Source: G965250275 sp965250275 (GTDB taxonomy: Bacteria > Pseudomonadota > Alphaproteobacteria > Rhodobacterales > Rhodobacteraceae). Taken from it: DNA of 64,000 bases. Location: NCBI GenBank assembly GCA_965250275.1, contig OZ252297.1, positions 1,240,001 to 1,304,000 on the forward strand, given 5' to 3'. Position 1 is the first letter of the stretch; every line of letters starts with the position of its first letter. The notes below the pieces were generated by a model that was not told where the DNA came from, did not search any database, and worked only from the letters and a program-made list of their open reading frames with translations. Made by a program: the position numbers and the translations under genes. Of this stretch, positions 8,762 to 16,543 are shown one piece after another.

Positions 8762-8877
8762 CCGGCGTTTGGAAATGCCATCCTAAGCCTCTGTTCAATG
8801 GAGAGCTTGGAAAAACTGTGCTTTTCGGAGTGACGTACCGACTTCAGCGGTGCGTTTGCTCAGGAAAGGACTACATC

Positions 8878-9138
8878 ATGCAGAAGATTTTCGTGTCACT
8901 GTTGCCGTGCGCGATGGGCTTCTCTGCGGCGGCGCCCGCTGCATTGGATGCCGAAGCGCGGGAACCGCAAGGTATCGCAGTGTCGGACGCCTATGTCGTC
9001 GCAAACTGGTGGGGGCAAGATCGCGACGATGATGACGAAAAAGGGTCCGGCTGGCGCGGTTACGACGACGCAGACAGGGACCGCGACCGGGATGACTACG
9101 ACGACCATAATGACGGAGAGACCTATGACGACGACTGA
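8878..9138 (+). CDS. Small secreted Asp-rich protein, function unknown
   Basis: This 86-residue protein begins at ATG 8878, eight bases after AGGAAAGGA. It starts with a signal-peptide-like segment (MQKIFVSLLPCAMGFSAAAPA). The rest is strongly acidic: about 40 C-terminal residues are dominated by Asp, Arg and Gly (WWGQDRDDDDEKGSGW and onward). Such tails often bind divalent cations or stay unfolded. It heads a tight group with a second Asp-rich secreted protein and a membrane LuxR-type regulator, so the three may act together. No family was recognised. Confidence 0.55.
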   Translation: MQKIFVSLLPCAMGFSAAAPAALDAEAREPQGIAVSDAYVVANWWGQDRDDDDEKGSGWRGYDDADRDRDRDDYDDHNDGETYDDD

Positions 9139-9229
9139 TCTTCGTTCAATTGCGTGCTTCGGCCATGGAGCGTGACACCTTGATCACGCTGACGAACTCC
9201 CGGCCAGATCCGAGCCGAGGTGGCAGGTG

Positions 9230-9622
9230 ATGCGGCTGCTACGCGCACTGCTGGTTCTGTTGACGGTGTTGTGTTTCGCGCCGCTCCCTGCCTTTGCCAA
9301 TCGCGTTGAAGACAGCATTGTCTCGCAACTGCGCGCACAAGGGTTCACTCAGATCGAGGTCAGCCGAACCCTTCTGGGTCGGGCCCGGGTGCGGGCGCAA
9401 AGCCAGACCCTCGACCGCGAAATCATTTTCAACCCGGTGACGGGTGCAATATTGCGCGACTACACCACTGAACGCGGTCGCGGCGGTGGAGGCTACGGGT
9501 TGGTCGACCCCGCCCGCGGTGGCGACTCTGCCGGGGCCGAGCAGGGCGGATTTCACGGCGACGACGGCGATGGTGACTCCGACGGTGACGGTGACGGCGA
9601 TGGGGACGGCGGTGATGATTAA
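9230..9622 (+). CDS. Secreted PepSY-like protein with Asp-Gly-Asp tail
   Basis: This 130-residue protein has a signal peptide (about residues 1-24). A single PepSY-like unit follows at residues 26-75 (VEDSIVSQLRAQGFTQIEVS, then a strand pair ending GAILRDYT). The low-complexity C-terminus (residues 80-130) is built of Gly, Asp and Ser. Asp-Gly repeats of this sort resemble calcium-binding stretches, but no canonical RTX nonapeptide or EF-hand is present. An upstream in-frame GTG at 9227 is less likely as the start. The stop overlaps the start of the next gene by eight bases, which implies translational coupling to the LuxR-type regulator. Confidence 0.65.
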   Translation: MRLLRALLVLLTVLCFAPLPAFANRVEDSIVSQLRAQGFTQIEVSRTLLGRARVRAQSQTLDREIIFNPVTGAILRDYTTERGRGGGGYGLVDPARGGDSAGAEQGGFHGDDGDGDSDGDGDGDGDGGDD

Positions 9623-10166
9623 GTCCCCGGCCGGACTATCGCGCCTTCTCACCAACCGGGCGCTGCTTGTGGTGCTGCTGATCGTCCAGATCCTGAGCGC
9701 GTCATTCTTCATCTACGACATCCTTGTCACGCTATTGCAGCTGCCTGTCGCCCCCATCAGTTGGGCGATCTACGAGCTGATCGAAATTGGTGCGGCGCTG
9801 GGGCTGATCTTCGGTGTGATCTTCAGCACGATCGCCTTGCGGAAATCGTTGCGCGACGCTGCACGGATGAAGTCCAAGATGCGAGCGGCGTCCGGGGCGT
9901 TTATGGAGTTGCTGGAGGACAGTTTTGATGATTGGGGCCTGACGCCCGCAGAACGCGATGTGGCCCTGTTCGCGATCAAGGGCATGACCACAACCGAAAT
10001 TGCGCAGCTTCGCGCAACGTCCGAAGGCACGGTCAAGGCGCAGACCAATGCGATTTACCGAAAGGCAGGGGTCTCAAGCCGCCCGCAATTGTTGGGCGTC
10101 TTTATCGATGATCTCATGGCTGGCGATCTCACAGAGACCGCCCGGGCCGAAGATCATGCGTCGTGA
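9615..10166 (+). CDS. Membrane-anchored LuxR-type transcriptional regulator
   Basis: This 183-residue protein starts at ATG 9615 inside the end of the preceding gene. Two transmembrane helices (about residues 16-39 and 48-74) are followed by a short linker and a LuxR-type helix-turn-helix (about residues 108-165, with LTPAERDVALFAIKGMTTTE and GTVKAQTNAIYRKAGVSSR). There is no receiver domain, so any signal probably reaches it through the membrane part. Co-translation with a periplasmic PepSY-like protein suggests that protein as sensor partner. This is an inference from arrangement only. Confidence 0.75.
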   Translation: MIKSPAGLSRLLTNRALLVVLLIVQILSASFFIYDILVTLLQLPVAPISWAIYELIEIGAALGLIFGVIFSTIALRKSLRDAARMKSKMRAASGAFMELLEDSFDDWGLTPAERDVALFAIKGMTTTEIAQLRATSEGTVKAQTNAIYRKAGVSSRPQLLGVFIDDLMAGDLTETARAEDHAS

Positions 10167-10531
10167 TCTGCGTGGTCTTTCAGAATGTGGAGCGGAACGA
10201 TTTCCAGTGCGCGCTGGTGCGTTGCAGATAGGTCCACTTGCGGCGCGCATCCTTCTTCATGCGCCTGAAGAAAGCGGCTGGCGCACAGGCACCACCGGTC
10301 TCCGGGGTTCAGACCGGGAAACCGGAATTCGGGGCGGGGCGTGCTGAGATCGTTGCCGACGTATTTTGAGTAAGCCAGGAACTCCGCGGTGAGAACACAG
10401 CAAACAGTGTGACTGCCCTGATCAGCGGCACATGTGTTGCAATGCCCGTCGCGAAAGAAGCCTGTTTTGGGGTCGTGCGAACAAGCTGTCAGAGCTTCTC
10501 CGAGCACGTTGACACTTTCATCCGGTTCCAT
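10154..10531 (-). CDS. DUF2237 family protein
   Basis: This 125-residue protein has the DUF2237 pattern: NVLGEALTACSHDPKTGFFRDG at the N-terminus, HTVCCVLTAEFLAYSKYVGNDLSTP in the middle, then RWCLCASRF...G..P.V.L.ATH..AL. The several conserved Cys and His residues suggest a metal site, but the family has no known function. It converges on the LuxR-type gene and overlaps its 3' end by 13 bases. It lies 14 bases after the serine hydrolase gene on the same strand. Confidence 0.85.
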   Translation of the reverse strand: MEPDESVNVLGEALTACSHDPKTGFFRDGHCNTCAADQGSHTVCCVLTAEFLAYSKYVGNDLSTPRPEFRFPGLNPGDRWCLCASRFLQAHEEGCAPQVDLSATHQRALEIVPLHILKDHADHDA

Positions 10532-10545
10532 AATGCACCTTTCCC

Positions 10546-11709
10546 TCAGAGATTTGCGACGATCTTCCGGAACATTTCAATGTTGCCTGCGTTGACACCG
10601 CGGTCGCGAAATTGCCGGTCTGCCGCGGTGACCACAATCACGACACCCTTCGCCTGATTGATATAGAGGTACTGGCCGTAAACGCCACGCCCCATAAACT
10701 CACCCGGTTCTGCCCCGACCGGGATCCACCATTGATAGCCGTACCCGATCTTACCGGGCTCTGTTGGCGCGGTCGCGGTGGTCGAGGCTTCAATCCAATC
10801 CGCGGGCACGACCTGTTGATCGCCGTAAGTTCCGTTTTGAAGGATCATCTGCCCGAACCTGGCATAGTCGCGGGTGGTGAAGTTTAAACCGCCCAGCACA
10901 AAGGCCACGCCCGCCCCATCAGTGATGTAATAGCCGTCCCATTCCTGCCCCAGCGGCTCGATGATTTTGTCGGACAGCAGTTCGGCGATGCTTCTGCCCG
11001 TCGCACCACGGATGACCATGCTCAGAACATGTGTATCGATGGAGACATACTGCCACTCGGCACCGGGTGCTTCGAAGGTCTCTGTGAAGCTGGCGGAAAA
11101 ATCGTCGAGCGTGCCGCCGAGCGCTATGACGCGGCCCATCCGGTTGATGTCTGAATTTGGGTCGAAATAGTCTTCGTCAAAAACCACGCCGCTCGCCATG
11201 TTGAGGATGTTGCGAATACTGGCCCCTTCATAGGCGCTGCCGCGCAATTGCGGCGCATACTTCGTGACGGGATCGTCGATGCTGTCGATCGCGCCTTCGT
11301 CCAGCAGGACACCGAACAACGCCGAGAGATAGGATTTTGCGATGGACCAGGAGATCCGACGATCTTCTGCTCCTGTGCCCAGAAAGTACTCTTCGTGCCG
11401 TATCTCGCCGTCCTGCATAACCAGCAGAGAGGTAAGGGACCGGTCCTCCGCCCACTGTGCGGTGTCTGGTGGCAGGGTTGCCGCCGATCCATAAGGAAGG
11501 ACGCTCGTCTGGCCTGAACCGCGATCCACGGTGGTGCTCAGGAAAGCGCGGTCCATGTTCGAGAAATTCTCTACGATGGATTGCTCGGAAAAGAGGGAAT
11601 TCACGGCCATCAGCCGCTTGATTTCTTCGCGCTTCCAAATACCGACGACAAGGGCAGCCAGAGCCAAGGCGAGCAAAGTGCGAAGGAGCCACTTCAAAGC
11701 TGTGCGCAT
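10546..11709 (-). CDS. Serine hydrolase of the beta-lactamase / class C family
   Basis: This 387-residue protein starts at ATG 11709 with GAGGAT upstream. An N-terminal membrane anchor or signal (about residues 5-23) precedes a class C beta-lactamase-type domain. The S-x-x-K motif is SIAK at residues 122-125, and a Y-x-S replaces the usual Y-x-N in YVSIDTHVLS. The active site faces the periplasm. These proteins are usually esterases or peptidases and not resistance enzymes. The gene follows pth and DUF2332 on the same strand, probably in one transcript. Confidence 0.85.
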   Translation of the reverse strand: MRTALKWLLRTLLALALAALVVGIWKREEIKRLMAVNSLFSEQSIVENFSNMDRAFLSTTVDRGSGQTSVLPYGSAATLPPDTAQWAEDRSLTSLLVMQDGEIRHEEYFLGTGAEDRRISWSIAKSYLSALFGVLLDEGAIDSIDDPVTKYAPQLRGSAYEGASIRNILNMASGVVFDEDYFDPNSDINRMGRVIALGGTLDDFSASFTETFEAPGAEWQYVSIDTHVLSMVIRGATGRSIAELLSDKIIEPLGQEWDGYYITDGAGVAFVLGGLNFTTRDYARFGQMILQNGTYGDQQVVPADWIEASTTATAPTEPGKIGYGYQWWIPVGAEPGEFMGRGVYGQYLYINQAKGVVIVVTAADRQFRDRGVNAGNIEMFRKIVANL

Positions 11710-11776
11710 CGTATCCTCCAATGAGGCAGGCGAACCCTCATTACCGGTTTGCCCCATAATTCATATGACATAGAGA

Positions 11777-12805
11777 TCAGGGCGCAGACCATGAGATCCA
11801 GCGCCCATGGAAATCTGCGCGTCCCAGCGCGATGTGGTGATCCCCGGGCCAAAGCCGCAGGTCCAGCCGCGCGCCCGAGGCGCCGCCATCGTTTTCCATC
11901 CTCAGCCATGCCAAGGGCGCCTCTTCGCTGGCCTGTTCACCGGCCGCTTCGATCAGGGCGGCGCCTCGGGCCTGCGCGGCGTCCGGAAAGTACTGCCAGG
12001 CGATGGTGTGGTAGATCAAATGCAGATGGCCTGGCCGTGGAGTCTTCAATCGATCGGCAAGCCAGTCGATCGCATCGGCTTTGTCGACGGCTGCGGCATG
12101 GGCGGCAATGGCAGCGCGGGTCAGCTCAATACGGTGTGGTTGGTCGGGCCAAAGATAGCTGTATAAGCGCAAAGTGTGGTCCGGATCCTGTATATCGAGC
12201 GGGTTCAGGTCTACGCCGCGGCGTTCGGCAATCTGGATATCTGACACAGGGGGGTGCGCGCCGTCCCAATCGGGCGTCAGCTTCAGCACTGCGTCCTCCG
12301 GCCCATAGGTTTTTCCACCCACCGAAAGGGCAAACTGGTCCCACATCAGGTTCAGCCCGGCACTTGCCCCCAGCTCTGATGTAACAAACGGCAATGGGTG
12401 CCGCTGTCCAATCCATTGTGCCGCTGCGATCAGGGCGGCGGCGCGGCGCACCTCGTTGGTTTGCGGGGCATTCTGCACCCACGCGGTCAGGAAGTCGGCA
12501 TGCCGTTCCATCGCCGCGTGAACGGCATCGCGCAAGGCATCGTTGTCTGAGACGTTGGGCGGGTAGACAGTGGCCAGTTCCACGTCCTGGCCAGACCGGA
12601 CAAGCGCATGCAGCCCGCCTGCGATCCGCAGAGGGAGCGAGGCGCCGTTGGGGGTAAGGTCCCCCGGCCAGTTTGCGCAGAGCTGCCCGAAGGTGGTGTC
12701 GCGCGGCCACGTATTGGCCAGAACCATGCAAAGCTGCCCCATGAAGGGCGAGCCGAGATTGGTGCAGGCGCGCGCCTGGTGGCGAAAGGCGTCTTCGAGT
12801 GTCAT
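11777..12805 (-). CDS. DUF2332 family protein
   Basis: This 342-residue cytoplasmic protein has the DUF2332 landmarks. The FRHQA...LGSPF..L N-terminus is followed by the TNEVRRAAALIAA segment, then SELGASAGLNLMWDQF, and HTIAWQYF near the C-terminus. The SELGASAGLNL segment looks like a methyltransferase-style glycine loop, but activity is not established. The start overlaps the pth stop (ATGA), so it is translationally coupled to pth. Confidence 0.85.
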   Translation of the reverse strand: MTLEDAFRHQARACTNLGSPFMGQLCMVLANTWPRDTTFGQLCANWPGDLTPNGASLPLRIAGGLHALVRSGQDVELATVYPPNVSDNDALRDAVHAAMERHADFLTAWVQNAPQTNEVRRAAALIAAAQWIGQRHPLPFVTSELGASAGLNLMWDQFALSVGGKTYGPEDAVLKLTPDWDGAHPPVSDIQIAERRGVDLNPLDIQDPDHTLRLYSYLWPDQPHRIELTRAAIAAHAAAVDKADAIDWLADRLKTPRPGHLHLIYHTIAWQYFPDAAQARGAALIEAAGEQASEEAPLAWLRMENDGGASGARLDLRLWPGDHHIALGRADFHGRWISWSAP

Positions 12806-13479
12806 CTGAAGCGGTCCACAAGCTTCTGAAAGGGGGTGCGGTCATCTTCTTCGACGACCGGTGCGGGGTCGTTTGCAGGTTTTGGTGCCGGTTTGGTGGT
12901 GGATGACCGCGGTGGCGCAGTCCGCAACGACACAGCGTTCATGAACTTGTCCGTGTGCCCGTCTGCCAGAGCGGGGGCGCCCTCGGACACGCCTTGCAAC
13001 ACATCGCCCAGCCAACTCGCGTCTGCCTGCGCAAAATCGTGCAGAACATAGCCGGGCACGGCTTCTTTCCGACCAGGATGACCAATTCCGAGCCGGACCC
13101 TCTGATAGGTGTCGCCAATATGCCCGTGCACGGATCGCAATCCATTGTGTCCCGCGTGGCCACCGCCGCGTTTGACCCGTACTTTACCGGGTGCCAGGTC
13201 CAGCTCGTCCTGAAAGACGGTCACATCCTCAGGGGCCAGTTTGTAAAACCGCATCGCTTCTCCAACGGCCTGGCCAGATCTGTTCATAAAGGTCTCCGGC
13301 TTGAGCATCAGTACCTTCTCACCGCCCAGCCGGCCTTCGCTGATCTGGCCCTGAAACTTGGATCGCCATGGGCTGAACCCATGTTCATCGACGATCCGAT
13401 CCACGGCCATGAAGCCAATATTGTGACGGTGGCGCGCATACTTGGCGCCCGGATTGCCTAATCCGACAAAGAGTTGCAT
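12802..13479 (-). CDS. pth: Peptidyl-tRNA hydrolase
   Basis: This 225-residue enzyme frees tRNA from stalled peptidyl-tRNA. N10 (VGLGNPG), the catalytic His in RHRHNIGFM (residue 20) and the KPETFMNRSG and GGHAGHNGLRS loops are all present. The last 35 residues are a Pro/Ala-rich tail ending FQKLVDRFR, longer than in E. coli but usual in Rhodobacterales. A GTG directly upstream is an alternative start. It lies near rplY, a frequent partner, but here a gene on the opposite strand separates them. Confidence 0.95.
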   Translation of the reverse strand: MQLFVGLGNPGAKYARHRHNIGFMAVDRIVDEHGFSPWRSKFQGQISEGRLGGEKVLMLKPETFMNRSGQAVGEAMRFYKLAPEDVTVFQDELDLAPGKVRVKRGGGHAGHNGLRSVHGHIGDTYQRVRLGIGHPGRKEAVPGYVLHDFAQADASWLGDVLQGVSEGAPALADGHTDKFMNAVSLRTAPPRSSTTKPAPKPANDPAPVVEEDDRTPFQKLVDRFR

Positions 13480-13553
13480 CACAAGGCCTCGTCCTTGGGG
13501 TCTTCGAAGACTACATGCCCGTAAATGTCCGAAAACGCCAGCGAGGTGGCCAA

Positions 13554-13868
13554 ATGTATCTCACGATGAATAGGTTCAAGGTTCACAAAGAGGCGACCGC
13601 CGAGTTCGAGGCGCTCTGGATGAATCGCGACAGCCATCTGGACCGCGTTCCGGGATACAAGGCATTCGAACTCATGCGCGGCCCTGAGGCGTCGGATCAT
13701 GTGGTCTATGCGTCTCATACGACCTGGGAAAGCAAGCAGGCTTTCGAGGATTGGACCCGATCCGAGGCGTTTCGCGCTGCGCATAAAGGGGCCGGAGGCA
13801 GCAAGCATTTGTACCTTGAGCCGCCGGTCTTGGAGATTTTCGAAACGGTTGCCTCTGACGCAACATGA
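13554..13868 (+). CDS. IsdG/HmoA-like antibiotic-biosynthesis monooxygenase-fold protein
   Basis: This 104-residue dimeric ferredoxin-like (ABM) protein starts at ATG 13554 with GCGAGG upstream. Asn6, Trp67 and His77 fall at the positions of the Asn-Trp-His triad of staphylococcal IsdG-type heme-degrading enzymes. This makes heme cleavage more likely than general monooxygenase activity, though heme-uptake genes are not nearby. It sits alone on the plus strand between pth and rplY. The function is inferred from the triad and fold. Confidence 0.7.
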   Translation: MYLTMNRFKVHKEATAEFEALWMNRDSHLDRVPGYKAFELMRGPEASDHVVYASHTTWESKQAFEDWTRSEAFRAAHKGAGGSKHLYLEPPVLEIFETVASDAT

Positions 13869-13920
13869 GTGGGCGCGCGAAGCGGGGCCAGTACCTGCTC
13901 ACTTTGGTCTGAAAGCCAGC

Positions 13921-13952
13921 AAAAAAAAGCGGGGCACATGGCCCCGCTTTTC
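13921..13952. terminator. Bidirectional intrinsic terminator between rplY and the IsdG-like gene
   Basis: AGCGGGGC (13928-13935) pairs with GCCCCGCT (13941-13948) around a five-base loop. It has an A-run on the left and TTTT on the right, so it can stop rplY transcripts (minus, eight Us) and transcripts coming from the plus strand. Confidence 0.85.
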
Positions 13953-13973
13953 GAAATGATCGGCGCGCCGATC

Positions 13974-14627
13974 TTACTCTTCTGCGTCTGTTTCTTCTGT
14001 TTCGACGGCTTCTTCTTCGGTGCTGGCGTCCTCGTCTTCGTTGTCGGAAGACCGCAGGCCCGACGGTGCCGAGATGTTTGCAATCACAAAGTCACGGTCG
14101 ATGGTCGGTTTCGATCCTGCAGGCAGATCGATGGACGAAATGGTGATTGTGTCACCAACATTCAGGCCGGTCACGTCCGCGACCAGTTTCTCGGGGATAT
14201 CCCCGGCGGTCACGATCAATTCGACCTCTGGGCGCACAACGGTCAGAACGCCGCCGCGTTTCAGCCCGGGGGCTTCTGCCTCGTTCACAAACTCAACCGG
14301 AATGAACAGGTTGATCTTCGTGGTTCTGCGCAGGCGCATGAAGTCCACGTGCCGGGGCAGGTCCTTGACGACGTCGCGCTGCACATCGCGGCAGATCACA
14401 CGCACATCGTCGTGGCCATCAACCTTCAGGTTAAACAGGGTGGATTTGAACCGACCCTGCTTCAGGCGCTTCAGCAGCGCGTTGAAAGGGATATTGATCG
14501 GCAGCGGATCTGTGTCGCCACCAAATACAATGCCCGGAACCAAACCATCGCGGCGTGCCTGACGAGCGGCGCCCTTGCCTGTCCCCATCCGTTCCAGAGC
14601 TTCGAGATCAGGAATCTCTCCAGCCAT
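13974..14627 (-). CDS. rplY: 50S ribosomal protein L25 (general stress protein Ctc type)
   Basis: This 217-residue long-form L25 binds 5S rRNA. The N-terminal L25 domain (residues 5-95, with GTGKGAARQARRDGLVPGIVFGG) is followed by the TL5/Ctc beta domain (residues 100-190). An acidic Glu/Asp/Thr tail finishes the protein. The start at ATG 14627, with GGAG nine bases upstream, is preferred over the longer frame. An intrinsic terminator follows. Confidence 0.95.
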   Translation of the reverse strand: MAGEIPDLEALERMGTGKGAARQARRDGLVPGIVFGGDTDPLPINIPFNALLKRLKQGRFKSTLFNLKVDGHDDVRVICRDVQRDVVKDLPRHVDFMRLRRTTKINLFIPVEFVNEAEAPGLKRGGVLTVVRPEVELIVTAGDIPEKLVADVTGLNVGDTITISSIDLPAGSKPTIDRDFVIANISAPSGLRSSDNEDEDASTEEEAVETEETDAEE

Positions 14628-14762
14628 GTCTATTCTCCAATGTACGGGCGGGGCTCCTCCAAGGCTGTAGCCCCGCGTGAAGCCGCGCATATAGACCAGT
14701 CTTTGCGGCTTGAAAAGAGCTTTTGCTGGACGTTGTTCATGGGCTGTGTCACAGCCTCGTGC

Positions 14763-15941
14763 ATGGGCTTGAGAGAGGATCTGAGAGTCAGCCGTGCGCC
14801 CGCGGCGGGCTTTGTCGCAATGGGCATGGTCTGGGCGGCTTTTGCAGCCCAGGTCCCGGTGCTCAAAGCACAGATTAACGCAAGCGATGCGGCGTTCGGG
14901 CTCAGCTTTCTTGTCTCATCCATCGGATCGATGATGGCGATGTGGTTGTCTCCAAAGGCAGACCGCTGGTTTGGCGCTTTGTCATTGGCGGTGGCAAGCG
15001 CAGCGATGGGGGCGTGCTTTGTGATCCCGGCGATGGCGCCTTCGCTGGTGGCCTTCACGTTTGGGATGTTTCTTGCCAGTGCAGCATCCGGCGTTCTGGA
15101 TGTTCTGATGAACGCGCGCATTTCTGAAATCGAAGCGGAAACACGACGCCCGCTGATGAATCTCAACCATGCAATCTTTTCCTTTGGGTACGCCGCCTGT
15201 GCCTTGGCCACCGGTTTCGCACGCGAAGCAGGGTGGGGGCCTGTGCCGATCTTTGTCGCTGTGGCGGTGGTGGTGGGCCTGCTGAGCCTTTCGATGCGGC
15301 AGCCTCACAGTCAGGTGGCCGGGTCAGCACATGTGGTGACATCGGGTGGCGGTTTGTTCGTCTGGTTGGGCGGCATCATCGTTCTGGTTGCGTTTTTTAG
15401 TGAACAGGCCGTCGAAGGATGGTCCGCCTTGCAACTTGAGCGGACCTTGGGAGGCGATGCCGCCGCAGGCGCGATGGGGCCCGCGATTCTGGGCCTGACC
15501 ATGGGGTTCGGTCGGCTTTTCGGTCAGGCATTGGCGTCCCGCGTCGCTGATACATTGATGATTGCGCTGGCCTGCCTGATTTCTGCGGCGGGCCTGACGC
15601 TTGCGGCTTTCGCATCAACCCTGCTTTTTGCCTATCTGGGGTTCGGTCTCATGGGGCTGGGCATATCGGTTGTGGTCCCGCTGGCAATGGCTCTGGTTGG
15701 GAGAATGGTTCGGCCAGAGCGACGCGTTGCGGCCCTCGGGCAGGCAACCGTGATCGGATACATCGCCTTTTTCGCCGGTCCCGCCGTGATGGGCATAACC
15801 TCCGATCTCTATGGCCTGCCCGTTGCCTTTTTGCTGGTCGCCGTTGTTCTGGTGCTTGTGGCGTTGCTGGTGGTGCCTCTGATGGCCCGTCAGATCGCCT
15901 CAGCGGAACGCGGTGGCAAGATGTCCGCCGGCATCCATTAG
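14763..15941 (+). CDS. MFS transporter
   Basis: The product has about 392 residues and roughly twelve hydrophobic helices, arranged as in the major facilitator superfamily. The family's usual N-terminus (MGLREDLRVSRAPAAGFVAMG) begins at 14763, while ATG 14739 eight codons upstream is also possible. The SPKADRWFGALSLAVASAAMG loop corresponds to the cytoplasmic loop 2-3 motif, and SRVADTLMIA is its second-half echo. The substrate cannot be told. Its 3' end overlaps the convergent sulfotransferase gene by 42 bases. Confidence 0.8.
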   Translation: MGLREDLRVSRAPAAGFVAMGMVWAAFAAQVPVLKAQINASDAAFGLSFLVSSIGSMMAMWLSPKADRWFGALSLAVASAAMGACFVIPAMAPSLVAFTFGMFLASAASGVLDVLMNARISEIEAETRRPLMNLNHAIFSFGYAACALATGFAREAGWGPVPIFVAVAVVVGLLSLSMRQPHSQVAGSAHVVTSGGGLFVWLGGIIVLVAFFSEQAVEGWSALQLERTLGGDAAAGAMGPAILGLTMGFGRLFGQALASRVADTLMIALACLISAAGLTLAAFASTLLFAYLGFGLMGLGISVVVPLAMALVGRMVRPERRVAALGQATVIGYIAFFAGPAVMGITSDLYGLPVAFLLVAVVLVLVALLVVPLMARQIASAERGGKMSAGIH

Positions 15942-16520
15942 CTTATCATAAAGCGCAAACTCCTGCGCGCGCTTGGCCCGCAGGCGCGCCCGTATGGCCG
16001 GATCGAGCGGCGCGTCCCGTTTGGGCGAGACATTGCGTTGCTCGATCTTGATCGGCTCACCAAAGCGATTGTCCAGAAAGCGCTGAAAAAGGGGCTGTGC
16101 TTCGTACGCAAACAGATGATGCAGTAGGAGTTTCCCACGTCCGGACATGAGCATGTTCCACTGGCTTCCGATGTCGGCATACGGCGGCGGGTCGTCGCGG
16201 AGCACATCCGTCACGAACTCATCAAAACTCATGCCATGCGTGCCTTTGCTATCGCCCGCGCGCATCTCGCGCATGCGATAGCGATACCAGCTGCGAATCT
16301 GTTCCTCCGGTTCCCGCATCACGGCGATCCGGTCGGGCCGAAGGTCAAAGGTGTCCAGCAGGAACGGGGCGATCTTGTTGTGAAACCGCCTGGCTGTCAT
16401 GTGTTTGCGTTGCTTGATGAACAAGATGTCCGCCCGGGGCCGCAGCGCCATTTCCACTGCTGTGGACCCGGTCTTGGGCACGGCGATGAAGGCGAGGGTC
16501 TGAGGCGAGCACACCAGCAT
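15900..16520 (-). CDS. Sulfotransferase family protein
   Basis: This 206-residue protein has the 5'-phosphosulfate-binding loop PKTGST (residues 15-20) close to the N-terminus. The later R-E-P segment (AVMREPEEQIRSWYRYRM) corresponds to the 3'-phosphate-binding region of PAPS-dependent sulfotransferases. The rest is shortened relative to classical enzymes. The acceptor is unknown, but cell-surface glycans are typical. It starts 23 bases after lldD on the same strand and overlaps the MFS gene end on the other. Confidence 0.75.
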   Translation of the reverse strand: MLVCSPQTLAFIAVPKTGSTAVEMALRPRADILFIKQRKHMTARRFHNKIAPFLLDTFDLRPDRIAVMREPEEQIRSWYRYRMREMRAGDSKGTHGMSFDEFVTDVLRDDPPPYADIGSQWNMLMSGRGKLLLHHLFAYEAQPLFQRFLDNRFGEPIKIEQRNVSPKRDAPLDPAIRARLRAKRAQEFALYDKLMDAGGHLATAFR

Positions 16521-16543
16521 GCGCCGGGTGTACCGCAGCGCTA

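Noticed and set aside
13869..14762. N-terminal extension of the MFS frame to 690 codons
   Set aside because: The added region is antisense to rplY and crosses its terminator. The transporter begins near 14763.
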